Shown piece by piece: positions 13,176-24,019 of a stretch of 64,000 bases of DNA. The notes beneath the pieces are model-generated. The model was not told where the DNA came from and did no database searches. It saw only the letters and a program-made list of their open reading frames with translations. The stretch is from Echinometra lucunter. Its lineage: Eukaryota; Echinodermata; Echinoidea; Camarodonta; Echinometridae. Both the position numbers and the translations under genes were made by a program. The stretch is taken from NCBI GenBank assembly GCA_029962745.1, contig CM057158.1:11091089-11155088 (forward strand). The letters are read 5' to 3'. Within the stretch, counting starts at the first letter, position 1. Every line of letters begins with the position of its first letter.

Positions 13176-14263
13176 CCATATTATTACCATATTATTACCA
13201 TATTTTTACCATATTATTATTATTCTGAATAAACAGTACAATTCAATTCCAGTTTGATATCGGTTAAAGGCTACCATAGTTATAAACTTCAGTGCATGTG
13301 CCATTATGCAAGAGAGTAAATCATCTTTCCATAGAACTTGTGTTGATTTGGAAATCATATTCACTACATTCCAATTTTCTCTTCACCAATAGAGCAGAGA
13401 CATTTCATTACTAACAATGTTCATTTCATTTTCTCTGTTTTGATGTGCAGGTGCAGATGGCATTTTAATCAGTCCATATGATGGTAAAGATCAGCCTGTC
13501 TATGAAAATGAGAACATCTCACTATCTATTTCCATTTACACATCACAATGTATTTTTTGGAATGAAGACCAGCAGGAATGGGACAGCACAGGATGTAAGG
13601 TATGGGGAATACAGCATTGCAGATCATTTGTTATGGGACCGTTTCAGTGTTGTAGTAGAAACGGTTTTACTGATGATCCATTCCTATCTTATTTAGAAAT
13701 GTGATGTGCTTCATATTTCACTCATCCATGTATAAAAGCAAATCTCTGCCATGACCTGACAGAATTTCTTATCCATTTGCAATTTATAAATCCCGTTTAT
13801 AAAACAAAGTTATTTTTCTTACTACACTCTTCCAGTGTTACTGTGGTCATGATGTACCAGCTGATTTCCAATTTCCATTCTGTGTTTGTAACTACAAACA
13901 ATTCGTATTTAAGTATTAGATTTGTTGATCAGGCCTATTCCATGCTTGGTAATAAACTTTAATTATATTAGTTTCATATGATTCTCACCATTTATATCCA
14001 TGCATCCTCAACAGGTTGGTCCTCTCTCCAAGCCGACTGCAACCCTCTGCCTATGTGATCACCTAACTTTCTTTGGATCCTCCCTCTCTATCACACCAAC
14101 CAAGATCATTATCTTGAAGGATGATCAGCTCTTTCCTAGTGATAAACATGTTGCATCAAAATTGTTTGTTTATATTCTACTAGGCTGTGTTTTGTATTGC
14201 ATTGTATTGTTTATTTGTATTGTATGTTATGTTTTCCTTAAGAAAATCTTTGAAGTCGGGTAG
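8768..14263 (+). CDS. REJ/polycystin-family receptor, C-terminal part with GPS motif and single membrane helix (5'-partial)
   Basis: Four exons fit: 8768-8873, 9056-9376, 13451-13599 and 14015-14263, with consistent phases 0/1/1/0. The first two encode a GAIN-like stretch (WNPFTWGADGKSLNSS, then VQDLSADISVYLPVKG) with several N-glycosylation sequons. The GPS motif is split across the last two exons: CIFWNEDQQEWDSTGC, then CLCDHLTFFG, with all four cysteines, both tryptophans and the HL-T cleavage triad present, so self-cleavage is plausible. After it come about 35 residues, one hydrophobic helix (LFVYILLGCVLYCIVLFICIV), a KK-containing tail of about ten residues and a stop. Full polycystin-1 relatives continue with ten more helices, whereas sea-urchin sperm REJ1 and REJ2 end after one; the layout here matches those. 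Upstream exons (lectin, REJ module) are not in the window. An alternative splice at GTAGAC (14258) that would continue the protein cannot be excluded. Confidence 0.82.
9584..9907. mobile_element. MITE with GGGGGTGTTT termini and CAG target duplication
   Basis: The left end GGGGGTGTTTAATAAAGCT and the right end AGCTTTATGAAACACCCCC are inverted copies. Subterminal TTCGTAAAGT motifs are inverted too. CAG flanks both sides (9581-9583 and 9908-9910), and removing the element restores the SINE sequence CCACCCAGGTGTAA found elsewhere. A diverged, oppositely oriented copy lies at 43998-44270. Confidence 0.85.
9968..10249. repeat. Near-perfect palindrome (long hairpin), arms about 110 bp
   Basis: The left arm (9968-10078) and the right arm (10138-10249) are reverse complements with few mismatches, for example CACAATGGTTCTGGTAGT against ACTACCAGAACCATTGTG. 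The centre of about 60 bp is unpaired. It sits in the receptor intron within the SINE and is probably a fold-back element. A transcript would form a long hairpin. Confidence 0.85.
10318..12760. mobile_element. Outer inverted-repeat element hosting a nested TIR element
   Basis: GCAGCAATGGAAATACCCAC at about 10332 is repeated in reverse complement near 12732, and both ends abut (TA)n. The right part (12230-12750) carries further palindromic copies of the same 28-bp motif in a tandem of about 218-219 bp (GACTCTC at 12283, 12502 and 12720). The 10398-12177 element lies between the inverted ends, so nesting is inferred. Confidence 0.6.
10398..12177. mobile_element. TIR element with 157-bp tandem units carrying AGGTCA arrays, copy 1
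   Basis: The ends are TGTCTCGCCCACC (10398) and GGTGGGCGAGACA (to 12177). The left end folds on itself (GTCTCGCC with GGCGAGAC) and is followed by a CGTCCGTC simple repeat. The body holds units whose landmark CTTGGGTTG recurs at 10529, 10686, 10843, 11000 and 11157, an exact 157-bp step, then more diverged units. Five units contain a perfect AGGTCAAAGGTCA. The right third is decayed and interrupted by an A/G-rich block (about 11480-11640). No transposase is seen. It lies in the receptor's intron. Confidence 0.85.
12780..12995 (-). mobile_element. Second tRNA-like SINE (minus strand)
   Basis: On the minus strand a tRNA-like head reads GTCTCCGTGGTCTAGTGG, then a B-box-like region GTTTGATTCCCGG and GCAGAGACA. 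The ends pair like an acceptor stem with one mismatch. The anticodon arm is poor, and the copy continues into an unrelated body that ends at (AT)n near 12760-12782, so it is a SINE, not a functional tRNA gene. Confidence 0.6.
13126..13175. repeat. (CA)n(TA)n microsatellite
   Basis: A compound dinucleotide run: CACACATACACACACACA followed by TA repeats. It lies in the receptor intron. Confidence 0.95.
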
Positions 14264-17200
14264 ACTTAGAGGTTTTAAGAACAAATGGAGTCAACAAATA
14301 GAAAAAAAAATCAAGGTTGATCATGATTGGACCATAAACGTTAGTATTTTTGGCTCAGAATTAATATTGGCCTAGTCCTTTACTGAAATATATTAAAACA
14401 CTTCTTCCATTTCAGTTTTAAATTCACGAAATATTAAGTGTAAACATGTTCGTGATCTTTAAATAATATTTTATAGTCAGGTATGATTTGAATCTTCAAA
14501 ACATTTTTCTTTTACCGTTTGTGTAAATTTTCATGCCTCCACCCAACACACATCTCAACTAATTTCAATTTGGTTGTAGTATGCATCACCATAGGAGACT
14601 AAATGATTAGATATTGGGTTTAGTAAATCAAAGTTCATAGAGGTCAATATGCCTGAAATTAGAGATTTGTTAGTTTTTTTATCACTATATTTCAACTATT
14701 TTGCATTCATGACTTTGTGGGTTGTTAGATTAATGGTCGAACGTTAAAAGAGGTCAGATAATGTGATTAAAGTAGATATTCACTGATTCTAAAAAGTGAC
14801 TTAATTTTCATTATTGTGTAGGCAAAGCTTAGATTGGACAAGTTTGTCAAAATTCAACGCTTAAAAACAATCCGAAGTAATGATTATTATCATTTTCAAA
14901 GCACTAAAGTACAGCCCCACCATAGCACCTGAAGTGCTCTCCAAATACCGCTGAGATGCGTGACGTCACGGGCAGGATGTTAATTGCACAAGCAGACGAT
15001 GTCCCATAACATCTTTCACATTTTCAGTACTTGTTTTCTTGTATTCTCTTCAGTTAGTTCTCTCACTTTACTAGCATCAGTCTAAAAGTTAAATCTATTG
15101 CTTTTCTCTAAACCCTGTGCATGGTACTATTTGGATGGAAAATGAGGCAATAGAATAATGAAGGTATCAGTCGCTTGTAAACAAAATAGACGCCATCGCA
15201 TTTTCAGCTGCATACACAGCAGTATGTTCGGCATTTCAAGAGGGAGCTTATACCATCCATGCAATTATACAGCAGGTGTTTCAATTTGAAAGTGTGGTTT
15301 CTTTGACTGTTCATTAACCCTTATCCTGTATATTTTCCAACAGTGAGATTGCAGTTATCAGAATCGGTTTAATTTCCCTTTTAGAATGGTGTGAAATATG
15401 GGCACGTTTGAATACACTAAATTCTTTATAATTTGAGAATTAATTGCACTGCAATTATGCACATTCTTTATGGGAAATCGTCTGCTGGGACAGGGTTGAA
15501 CCTGTTTGTGACGTCATTAAAACATCGTTATTTTTCTGGCGAATTACTCGTATATCACCGATGCTGGGAGGTGGTTTTATTTGTATTAATTTTTTTATTA
15601 CCCGATACGTAGTTTATGTAAAACTGATATGACTGCTATCTGTTAGCTGTCCAGTTTCTAGTGATACATCATTTGCCATATTTGTGGTTTTCTTTGATTG
15701 TGTATAAGGATTTAATGCTAGTTATCACAATAATGAAAAAAAAAACCAGTTTAAACCATGAAGTTTAACTAAGTATAGACAGAGGCATGTAAAGATGCAG
15801 TCTCATTCATCTGTTTCCCCATGAGTCACAACTTAATTGGGGGGGGGGGGGGGAGGGGGAGAGACAAAAGTAAACTTAATCCAAACCTTCTGGGTTTTGA
15901 TTACAAAACGCATTATTTTCCTAAGTTTGTTCGTATTTTCACGAGTAGAATGTTCTAATTATATTTGATTAGTAAGTTTGCCTCTTTTTTTTTTATCAGA
16001 TCATGCATTAAGGTTGCAATCATAATTAAGACAACCTTGATTCAAAAACATCCACTACAGTTAAGTTATAAACCAATTTAGGTCAGTCGAGATTACAGTA
16101 TTGGAAAGACGTGTGTAATTCTCCTTTGCATAACCATAAATCAATTTTCACAACGTTTAGAACTTTTAAGATAACTTTTCATGCGGTTAGAAAATCGTAT
16201 TCATGAGAGTAAAAAATTTTGGTGTAAAGTGGTTTTTTCTGAGCAGCAACGGATCCAGGATTTTTCAAAAGGGAGGGCAGAAGTCAGCTGTACAGGCACC
16301 CCTAAAAATTCACTGTCAAGCAAAAAAAAGGGGGGGTCCTCGGCTCTTCCAGTCGTTTAGAAAAGGACCTCGGCTTTTTCAGGTGTCTAATTTACCCCTA
16401 TAATTTGCCAACAAGCAAAAAAATATAAAAAATAAAAAATAAAAAAGCTCCGTCAAGGGGGGGGGGGGGGTCGCAGCCGATTCGGCCTCCCCCTGGTCTG
16501 CCACTGCTGGAGGAAATACATCTTTGGAAATGTCCATGCGTAATTTGTAATAGAAAGATCTGTAATTACTTAACTCACAGTCACAGGCTATTTCCCATGT
16601 AAGGAACTTCTTGATTGTTCATTTCAAGAGGATCAGATATGACATTGAATTAACATTAATGTGAAGTACATAAGAATTTGTAAAGAGATTGATTCAGCAA
16701 TACATGATGCTTAAAATCTGTTGGTATATTGTAAAATGTGTGAAGGTTATAACATATTTTGAAATTTGCAATAAATGCCATTTAGATCATTCAGAGTCCA
16801 TTAAATGGTCTTCATATTCTATCATTTCATCTTTCAATGTAAAAGCCAAAATAGGAATGAAGCAAACTTGTGGGAAGTAGAAAAAGTAAATAGATGGCTT
16901 GATGATATTGAATATACATGTATGCTAGCTCTAGTCTAAAAGAAATTTTGTTTATCACATTTTACAACCATACATTCACGGAATTAGTAAAAAAAAAAAA
17001 AAGAAAAAAAAAAAAAGTGTAGTCTGCGGATATATGCACAATTTACACCATATTTGTTCATATTGATTCATGGGTTAAAAGACAAAAAGAAAAAGAAAAT
17101 GAGCATGATTTGCGAGATGCTTCCTCTTCCATCTCCTGTACCTTCCCTTAAATTTCGTTTTCCCTCTCTTCCAATCCATTTCCATGCATGTTCTTGCTAT

Positions 17201-17439
17201 GTCGCCTTCACGTTCTTTTCTCCTATATGCTCCTCCTCCTCGTTCACCTCCTTCCATGTATCATATCGGCCCTCGCTCCGATCCCCGATATTTTATCTAG
17301 CCTACGTGGGTACAGCCAAAGAATATTTATTACGAAGAACCCTCAGTACCGAAATAAAGCACGCGTACTTATTGTAGTACATGGCACGTGTACAGCCCCA
17401 TATCGCGCATCATCGATAACAAACTTTTTCACGTGTAGT
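14264..17439. other. Intergenic stretch, no gene seen
   Basis: Apart from the repeat at about 16240-16510 nothing is recognised. A perfect CRE-type palindrome TGACGTCA sits at about 14961-14968 in a locally G+C-richer patch, without other promoter evidence. Homopolymer runs occur at 15840-15853 (G) and 16990-17018 (A). Confidence 0.5.
16240..16512. mobile_element. Short repeat with imperfect inverted ends and G-homopolymer
   Basis: The left end CAGCAACGGATCCAGGATTT and the right end CCCCCTGGTCTGCCACTGCTG are imperfect inverted repeats. The interior has A-rich runs, two CTCGGCT motifs and a G15 run, a composition typical of dispersed low-complexity MITEs. Boundaries are approximate. Confidence 0.45.
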
Positions 17440-20260
17440 ATTACAAAAATTGGTCAAAGCATGCATATTCCCGGGGATTTATGAGGGGTCTATTGGACTC
17501 ATCGAGGTTCAATTATATATTTTCAGAATTTCAGAGTTTGAAATGTCATGTGAATCACCTTTTCCATATATTTGATAAATGCTAGGGGAATTAACTGAAT
17601 TTCAAATTCCCTGTTTTTTGTCTCGCCCACCGGAGGTGAAGGCGAGACTAAGGGATCCAAATGTCGTCCGTCCGTCGTCCGTCCGTCGTCCGTCCGTCGT
17701 CCGTCCGTCGTCCGTCCATCGTCCGTCCGTCCGTCCGTCCGTCACAAACGTTATGAAAGATAACTTGGCAACCGTGACTCACTTTTCAACCAAACTTGGG
17801 TTGTAGATGCACTAAGGGGACCTGCATGTTATGGTCCAGTCAGAGGTCACATGGTAAGGTCAAAGGTCATTTCAGGTCAAACGTTAAAGTTTACGTGCAA
17901 GACTCTCTTATATGACACAAAACTCTGCAACCGTGACTCACTTTTCAACCAAACTTGGGTTGTAGATGCCCTAAGCGGACCTGCATGTTATGCTCTAGTC
18001 AGAGGTCACATGGTAAGGTCAAAGGTCATTTTAGGTCAAACGTTAAAATTTACGTGCAAGACTCTCTTATGACACAAAACTCTGCAACTGTGTGACACTG
18101 TTCAATCAAACTTGGGTTGTAGATGCACTAAGGGGACCTGCATCTTATTGTCCAGTCAGAGGTCACATGGTAAGGTCAAAGGTCATTTCAGGTCAAATGT
18201 TAAAGTTGACGTGCAAGACTCTCTTATCACACATAACTCTGCAACCGTGACTCACTTTTCAACCAAACTTGGGTTGTAGATGCACTGAGGGGACCTGCAT
18301 GTTATGGTCCAGTCAGAGGTCACATGGTAAGGTCAAAGGTCATTTCAGGTCAAACGTTAAAGTTTACGTGCAAGACTCTCTTATATGACACAAAACTCTG
18401 CAACCGTGACTCACTTTTCAACCAAACTTGGGTTGTAGATGCCCTAAGCGGACCTGCATGTTATGCTCTAGTCAGAGGTCACATGGTAAGGTCAAAGGTC
18501 ATTTTAGGTCAAACGTTAAAATTTACGTGCAAGACTCTCTTATGACACAAAACTCTGCAACTGTGTGACACTGTTCAATCAAACTTGGGTTGTAGATGCA
18601 CTAAGGGGACCTGCATCTTATTGTCCAGTCAGAGGTCACATGGTAAGGTCAAAGGTCATTTCAGGTCAAATGTTAAAGTTGACGTGCAAGACTCTCTTAT
18701 CACACATAACTTTGCAACCGTGACTCACTTTTCAACCAAACTTGGGTTGTAGATGCACTGAGGGGACCTGCATGTTATGGTCCAGTCAGAGGTCACATGG
18801 TAAGGTCAAAGGTCATTTCAGGTCAACGTTGAAGTTTACGTGCAAGACTCTCTTATGACTCAAAACTCTGCAACCTTGTGACACTTATCTATCAAACTTG
18901 GGTTGTCGATGCACTGAGGGGACCTGCATGTTATGGTCCAGTCATAGATCACATGGTAAGGTCAAAGGTCATTTCAGGTCAAACATTAAAGTTTACGTGC
19001 AAGACTCTCTTATGACACAAAACTCTGCAACCATGTGACACTTATCTATCAAACTTGGGTTGTAGATGCACTAAGGGGACCTGCATGTTATGGTCCAGTC
19101 AGAGGTCATATGGTCAGGTCAAAGGTCGATTACAGGTCAAACGTTGAACGGTTAAAGTTTACGTGCAAGACTCTCTTATGACACAAAACTTTGCAACCGT
19201 GTCACACTTTTCAGTCAAACTTGGGTTGCAGATCACTAAGGGGAAGTGCATGTTATCATTCTGTTGGACTTCACATGATAAGGTGAAAGGTCATTGGAGG
19301 TCATATGTTACAGATGTTTTCAAATTCTTGAATTTGCTTTTCCTCTGTCATTTCTTGTCCAGTGTTGAATCTGATTGCTCAACTGATAATCATAGGTGAC
19401 GCTTCTGAACTTGTACACAGATATTGTGTTACTCATATCAGAGGGATGAGAGTAGAAGCAGGGAAAGTACATGCACGTGAAAATGCAGTACCATTTCATA
19501 AAAAACCCTTCTCATATTTTATCAAATGTTATTCCATCCCAGTTATTTCACAATGAGCTTTCGATACAGTTCTGTTGTGTGCCATCACAGATCGCGATAT
19601 TTCTAGTTATTTTCACAAGTGGGCGAGACACAACATCGCAAACGCCTTGTGTGTATTAACCTATGGCAGCTAGAGGGTCAAACTGACGATGAGCATGCAT
19701 AGTCCCCGAAATTTATGGGTGGTTTTTGAATTTTTTAGAGCCTTTACTAATCTTTTCCAAAGTCTCAAATTACATGTAAATCACATTTGAAATAAATTTA
19801 AATTAGTAATAGGGGAACTATAATCATTTAAAAACTGCTTGTTTTCGCGTGTAAACCTATGGCAGGCGAGATTTTTAAAAGTAAAAAATATGCACATTCC
19901 CGGGGATTTATGGAGGGTCTATTTGACTCATGGAGCCTTAATCATACATTTTCAGAGTTTGAAATTCCATGTAAATTACTTCTTCCATAAATTCAAATTA
20001 ACATTAGGGGAATTAAAATCGTTTAAAAATATCTGGTTTTGCGTGTTAGCCTCTTAGGTCATGCATAGTCCCCGAAATTTATGGGTACAGTCTTTGATTT
20101 TTTTTTTTTTTTTTTTTGAGCCTTTAATAATCTTCTCCGAAGACTCAAAATACATGTAAATCACATTTGAAATGAATTCAAATCAGTAATAGGGGAACTA
20201 TAATCAATCTTAAAACCCCTGTTTTCATGCGTGCTATCCTTATGGCAGGTGACTCTCTGG
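17440..20260. repeat. Tandem array, about 180-bp unit, split by a TIR-element insertion
   Basis: Units marked by a GCATGCATAGTCCCCGAAATTTATGGG-type start (in fact GCATGCATA, then CCCGRRATTTATGG), a central ACATGTAAATCAC and an AGGGGAA end occur at about 17458-17618, 19690-19835, 19885-20010 and 20060-20200. The element at 17619-19630 separates the first from the others, so it apparently landed in or next to the array. Confidence 0.7.
17619..19630. mobile_element. TIR element with 157-bp tandem units carrying AGGTCA arrays, copy 2
   Basis: It has the same termini as the element at 10398 (TGTCTCGCCCACC and GTGGGCGAGACA) and a longer CGTCCGTC run. Landmarks at 17795, 17954, 18111, 18268, 18427, 18584 and 18741 show steps of 159/157/157 repeated, a 473-bp higher-order repeat of three units, duplicated almost without change. 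Eight units contain a perfect AGGTCAAAGGTCA and a ninth is one base off. The right end has the same diverged last unit as copy 1 (near 19200-19320). Confidence 0.87.
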
Positions 20261-20994
20261 GTGACTCTGTCAAAAAGCAGGCCCCGAAGCAGGCATGATC
20301 CTGGAGATTTATAGTGCCATTTATTGAAAATAAAGTTTAATGAAATGTTCTTTTAACTATCCATTCTTCTGTTCGTGCAAAAATCAGACTTTAAAAACAA
20401 AGCTTTAGATATGAAATATCAATGATAAATTAGACATCTTTTCACACGTTATATTAATGGCGGACGCAATTTTCAGAGTCCGTTTTTAACACGTCATTTA
20501 AACTTGCCAAAATGTACTACGGAAGTACCGTAGGTGAGAGTAGTTTGTCTTGTATACCCAGTTGTTGGATGTCCGGACAGGTTGTATATCCGGACAGTTG
20601 ATTTTAAACAGCCAATTGAAAAGTTCATAAGCAAATCTCTTAAATGTTTTAGCACAAACTGTTAAACAATATTATAGCGAACAAATATTGATGATGATTA
20701 GCACAAATCAATGCATAGTTTTTGTTTAATCCAAAGACAAAAAAGAAGGCTTCATTTTTGTTACGTGTCCGGACACCCAACCCCCCCATCCTAATCCAAT
20801 AAATTGTAATTTCTTTGGTGCAGCTGTGCATGACGGAGCTGAGTAGAGTCGTCGAGACAGAGATAACGCGAATGCAATGAAACAGTGGTGAGTTGTCCTG
20901 CTCTGAGGAGGCTTTCCCTTTTTACGTACTACTAGATTTTTATACTTCATTTGGTATTTGCATGGAATTTCTCGAACGTAAATCTTCGTATATT

Positions 20995-23862
20995 TTGCAC
21001 AACACTTAACCTGTTAACCTAACACTACAGTTAGACCCTACTACAGTACTGTCTACAGACAAGTCATGACAGTCCCACTTCATTTGGTTCATGTATGGTT
21101 TGCCATGCTATTGGCTGCATGCTGGCTGCCCATTTTTTTTTCTTCTTGGGGGGGGGGGGGGGGGAGTAGTTTGCAGGCAGTGTAGTGATATAGGCGCTAA
21201 TACATACGTATCCATGTCCATGTCTGATGGTGATGACTGACGGAATAAAGCGTTGCAGGTACGTGCATGCACAGCACAGTGCATCATGTGTGCAATGTTG
21301 TTGAATTGGGGTTTTTAGTTTTACAGACGTGTAACATAGCTCCTACAATAGCAATCAAATATGATTATTTATGTCTGGGACCGACCTTTAACATCACCAT
21401 CCAAAAGACGTGGTGACTCGACTGCAGTGTGCTTTATTCCGTCGGGCTTGGATACTAACTTGCTAATCCCCCCTCGTTCACTTTCCACCTCTTCGTCTTA
21501 TTCTTAACGTGAGTGTGTGCATGAGAGGGGACTTATTTCACGGTTAAACCACCTGTAGGTTCATATCTGATGAATGAGCTGAAAATGGTGAATTTTAAGA
21601 AAAAAACTGATGCTTATCAGACTTGTAGGTCGACAGCATGCATGCCGTCGAGTAATGTCAATTAATCTGCTGCTGTCTTGTGTGTAAGTTGGCTCTCCAT
21701 AGGCACATACACAAATTGCACAATGTGATATTTTTTTTTTTTTTGCGATTGTCTCTTTACGAACACTGTAGAATAGGTTGATTTGTACACTGAGCAATGC
21801 TGAGCAGCAGACCACAAAAGAGGCGAGTTTTTATCTATTTCTAAAAATTTATCATACTGAGAAGGTCTAACGGTTAACTGTCCATGTACATTTTTTGATA
21901 GATGTCAAAGGTGATGATGAAAGGTAAAATATAGAAATAAAGGTAAAAAAACAAAAAAGCATGGATATTTAGTTTCGGTACAGACTTGGCACATTTTATG
22001 AGGTCAATTCATTGACCGAGTACACAGGAGTACACAGGATGATGTTACAACACAATCTGGTAAAAAAAATAATAAAACTAAAGCCGTAAAGTTAGTAATA
22101 GTCTTGCTGGTGTGGGTAGCCAGCATGCAGCAATAGCATGGCAAACCATACATGAACCGGTGACAACCCTCTTCACCGAAGGCCCGCGAGACTGAAGGCC
22201 TGCGAGACCGAGTGCCCGCAAGACGGCCCACGAGGCTGAAAATAGCAAATTGTAATCTATAATGTCACACCACTCTGACCAATTCCAGTGCCAGAAGGAA
22301 GTTTAGTTATTAGACAGTGGATAAGTTTTAAAATTACACATTGCATTTACTTGGACGACAGTTTTCCTCCGACATCCGTAAAGCCGACAAATCCTATTTG
22401 CTTGGCCAATACTTTTTACACCAAATGATGTCATATATACTGAGATTGCAGCAAGTCAAACCTGTTTCGGAATCGGTTAATTTTTCATTTTAGCTTTTCT
22501 CTATATAGCATAGGTTTTAATGTTTTTCAAAGAGGTACTTATGAGGGGTGCAAGTGAGGTGGTAGGACTACTCTTTTGGAGGACAACACCCCCACTGACA
22601 ACTCCATAGGGCCTGTATCTGACATTCCCATGGAGGACGGCTTCCCTGAGGACAACGCACAGAAGAACGGCTCTCCCCGAAGGCACCAACTTTTCCAGAG
22701 AAAAATTGATTTTAGTCAACTTTGTTAATGAATGAAGTTGTTTGTGCATTATTCATTATTTAATCAATTTATTTATTTATTCATTCAATCATTCATTCAT
22801 TCATCTATTCATTCATTGATTCCTATTTTTTTATCAATTTTCTTAGATAATATTTTAGCTTCTGCCAGAGTATTAACTTATTAGACTTGGAAAAGTTTGC
22901 AAAAATGGTTTTGTTATTCTACGGAAGAAAAAAAAATTGTGTCGCTGCATGAGCTGAATTGTACAAATCTTTTACAATTTTTTTTTTAAATAGTATAGAT
23001 GGATATACTTAAATGCCAAAATCAAAAAGCATTTAAGCGCACACTATTGCAATGGGGAATTCATACCCCCCTTTTATATTTTGGAAATTTTAAAAAAATG
23101 TGTAGCAAATAATTAGTAGAATTTGTAATATATTCAGTGGTTTGCCATGTTGTAAACCATTTTAGAGGGGTATGAGTGCAACATAAGTTTTACTACGCTC
23201 CCTCTCATACACAAAATTTTTCGGAAGGTGAAGTCACAGACCCCCCTTCACCGCAATACCCTATTGTATACCGTGCTATAGGTTTAAAATACGAAGTTTC
23301 ACTCTTAAAAATTATTTGCTCTATCAAGTGTTAATTGAGAGAGGTATTAAAAGCAATTTTAGAAAATTAATACGGAATAAAAGAGTCGTGGGTATTTCAG
23401 TTTTTTTTTTTTTTTAAATGAAAGAGTAATGGTTCAGAAGTAGGCCCTATATTATTAATAGCAACTACTCAACTTCTAACTTCAAAATTGATTGCTATCA
23501 TAATTAATGCGGCAAGGTATTTTAGAAAATGAATAAGGAATAAGAGTCCAGGGTATTTCAGTCTACGTTAAGGAATAAATTAAAGAATATTATTATTCAT
23601 ACATAAGTATTAAAGGGCAGTGGAAAGTTTTTCATTGAAGGTGTGGGACATCCAGAAATGGGGACTATACATTCTATAGGAGACATAATTATTTCATATA
23701 CCGATAGCGCATTATTTGTGATGAAGGAAAATGCGATACGAGAAAAGTCGGCCTCAAGGGCCTTCAGTCACGCGGACCTTCGGTCTTGCGGTGGGCGGAC
23801 CCCCATGAACCAAATGAAGTGGGACTGTAGACCAGTAGGGTCTAGATTAAGTGTTTTGTACA
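20995..23862. mobile_element. Large inverted-repeat-bounded element, about 2.9 kb
   Basis: The left block (ACACTTAACC, TAGACCCTACT, CAGTCCCACTTCATTTGG at 21003-21090) recurs inverted on the right (CCAAATGAAGTGGGACTG, AGTAGGGTCTA, TTAAGTGT at 23808-23855). An internal inverted copy of ATGTATGGTTTGCCATGCTA (21091) lies at about 22134. No transposase is visible, and (ATTC)n occurs at 22740-22815. Exact ends are uncertain. Confidence 0.55.
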
Positions 23863-24019
23863 AGATATATGAAAAGTTACAATGTAACTTTTGTTTGTTT
23901 CTTATTTTTGTTATTTTGTAAAATTTGTCTAATTTCAGCTAGAAAACAGTAACAAGTTACTACTGTAGTTGGACAGAAAAATTTGATATGGGTTTGAATT
24001 TTCTAATAATACTTTTAAT

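Noticed and set aside
14961..14968. Promoter based on the TGACGTCA palindrome
   Set aside because: A single CRE-type site without a following gene or core promoter; noted only in the intergenic entry.
17851..18545. Two identical 73-residue frames
   Set aside because: They arise from the 473-bp higher-order repeat of the transposon; they contain no recognisable domain and break in diverged units.
10398..19630. CRISPR-like direct repeats
   Set aside because: Units are 157 bp head to tail without unique spacers, in an animal genome; these are satellite units inside a transposon.
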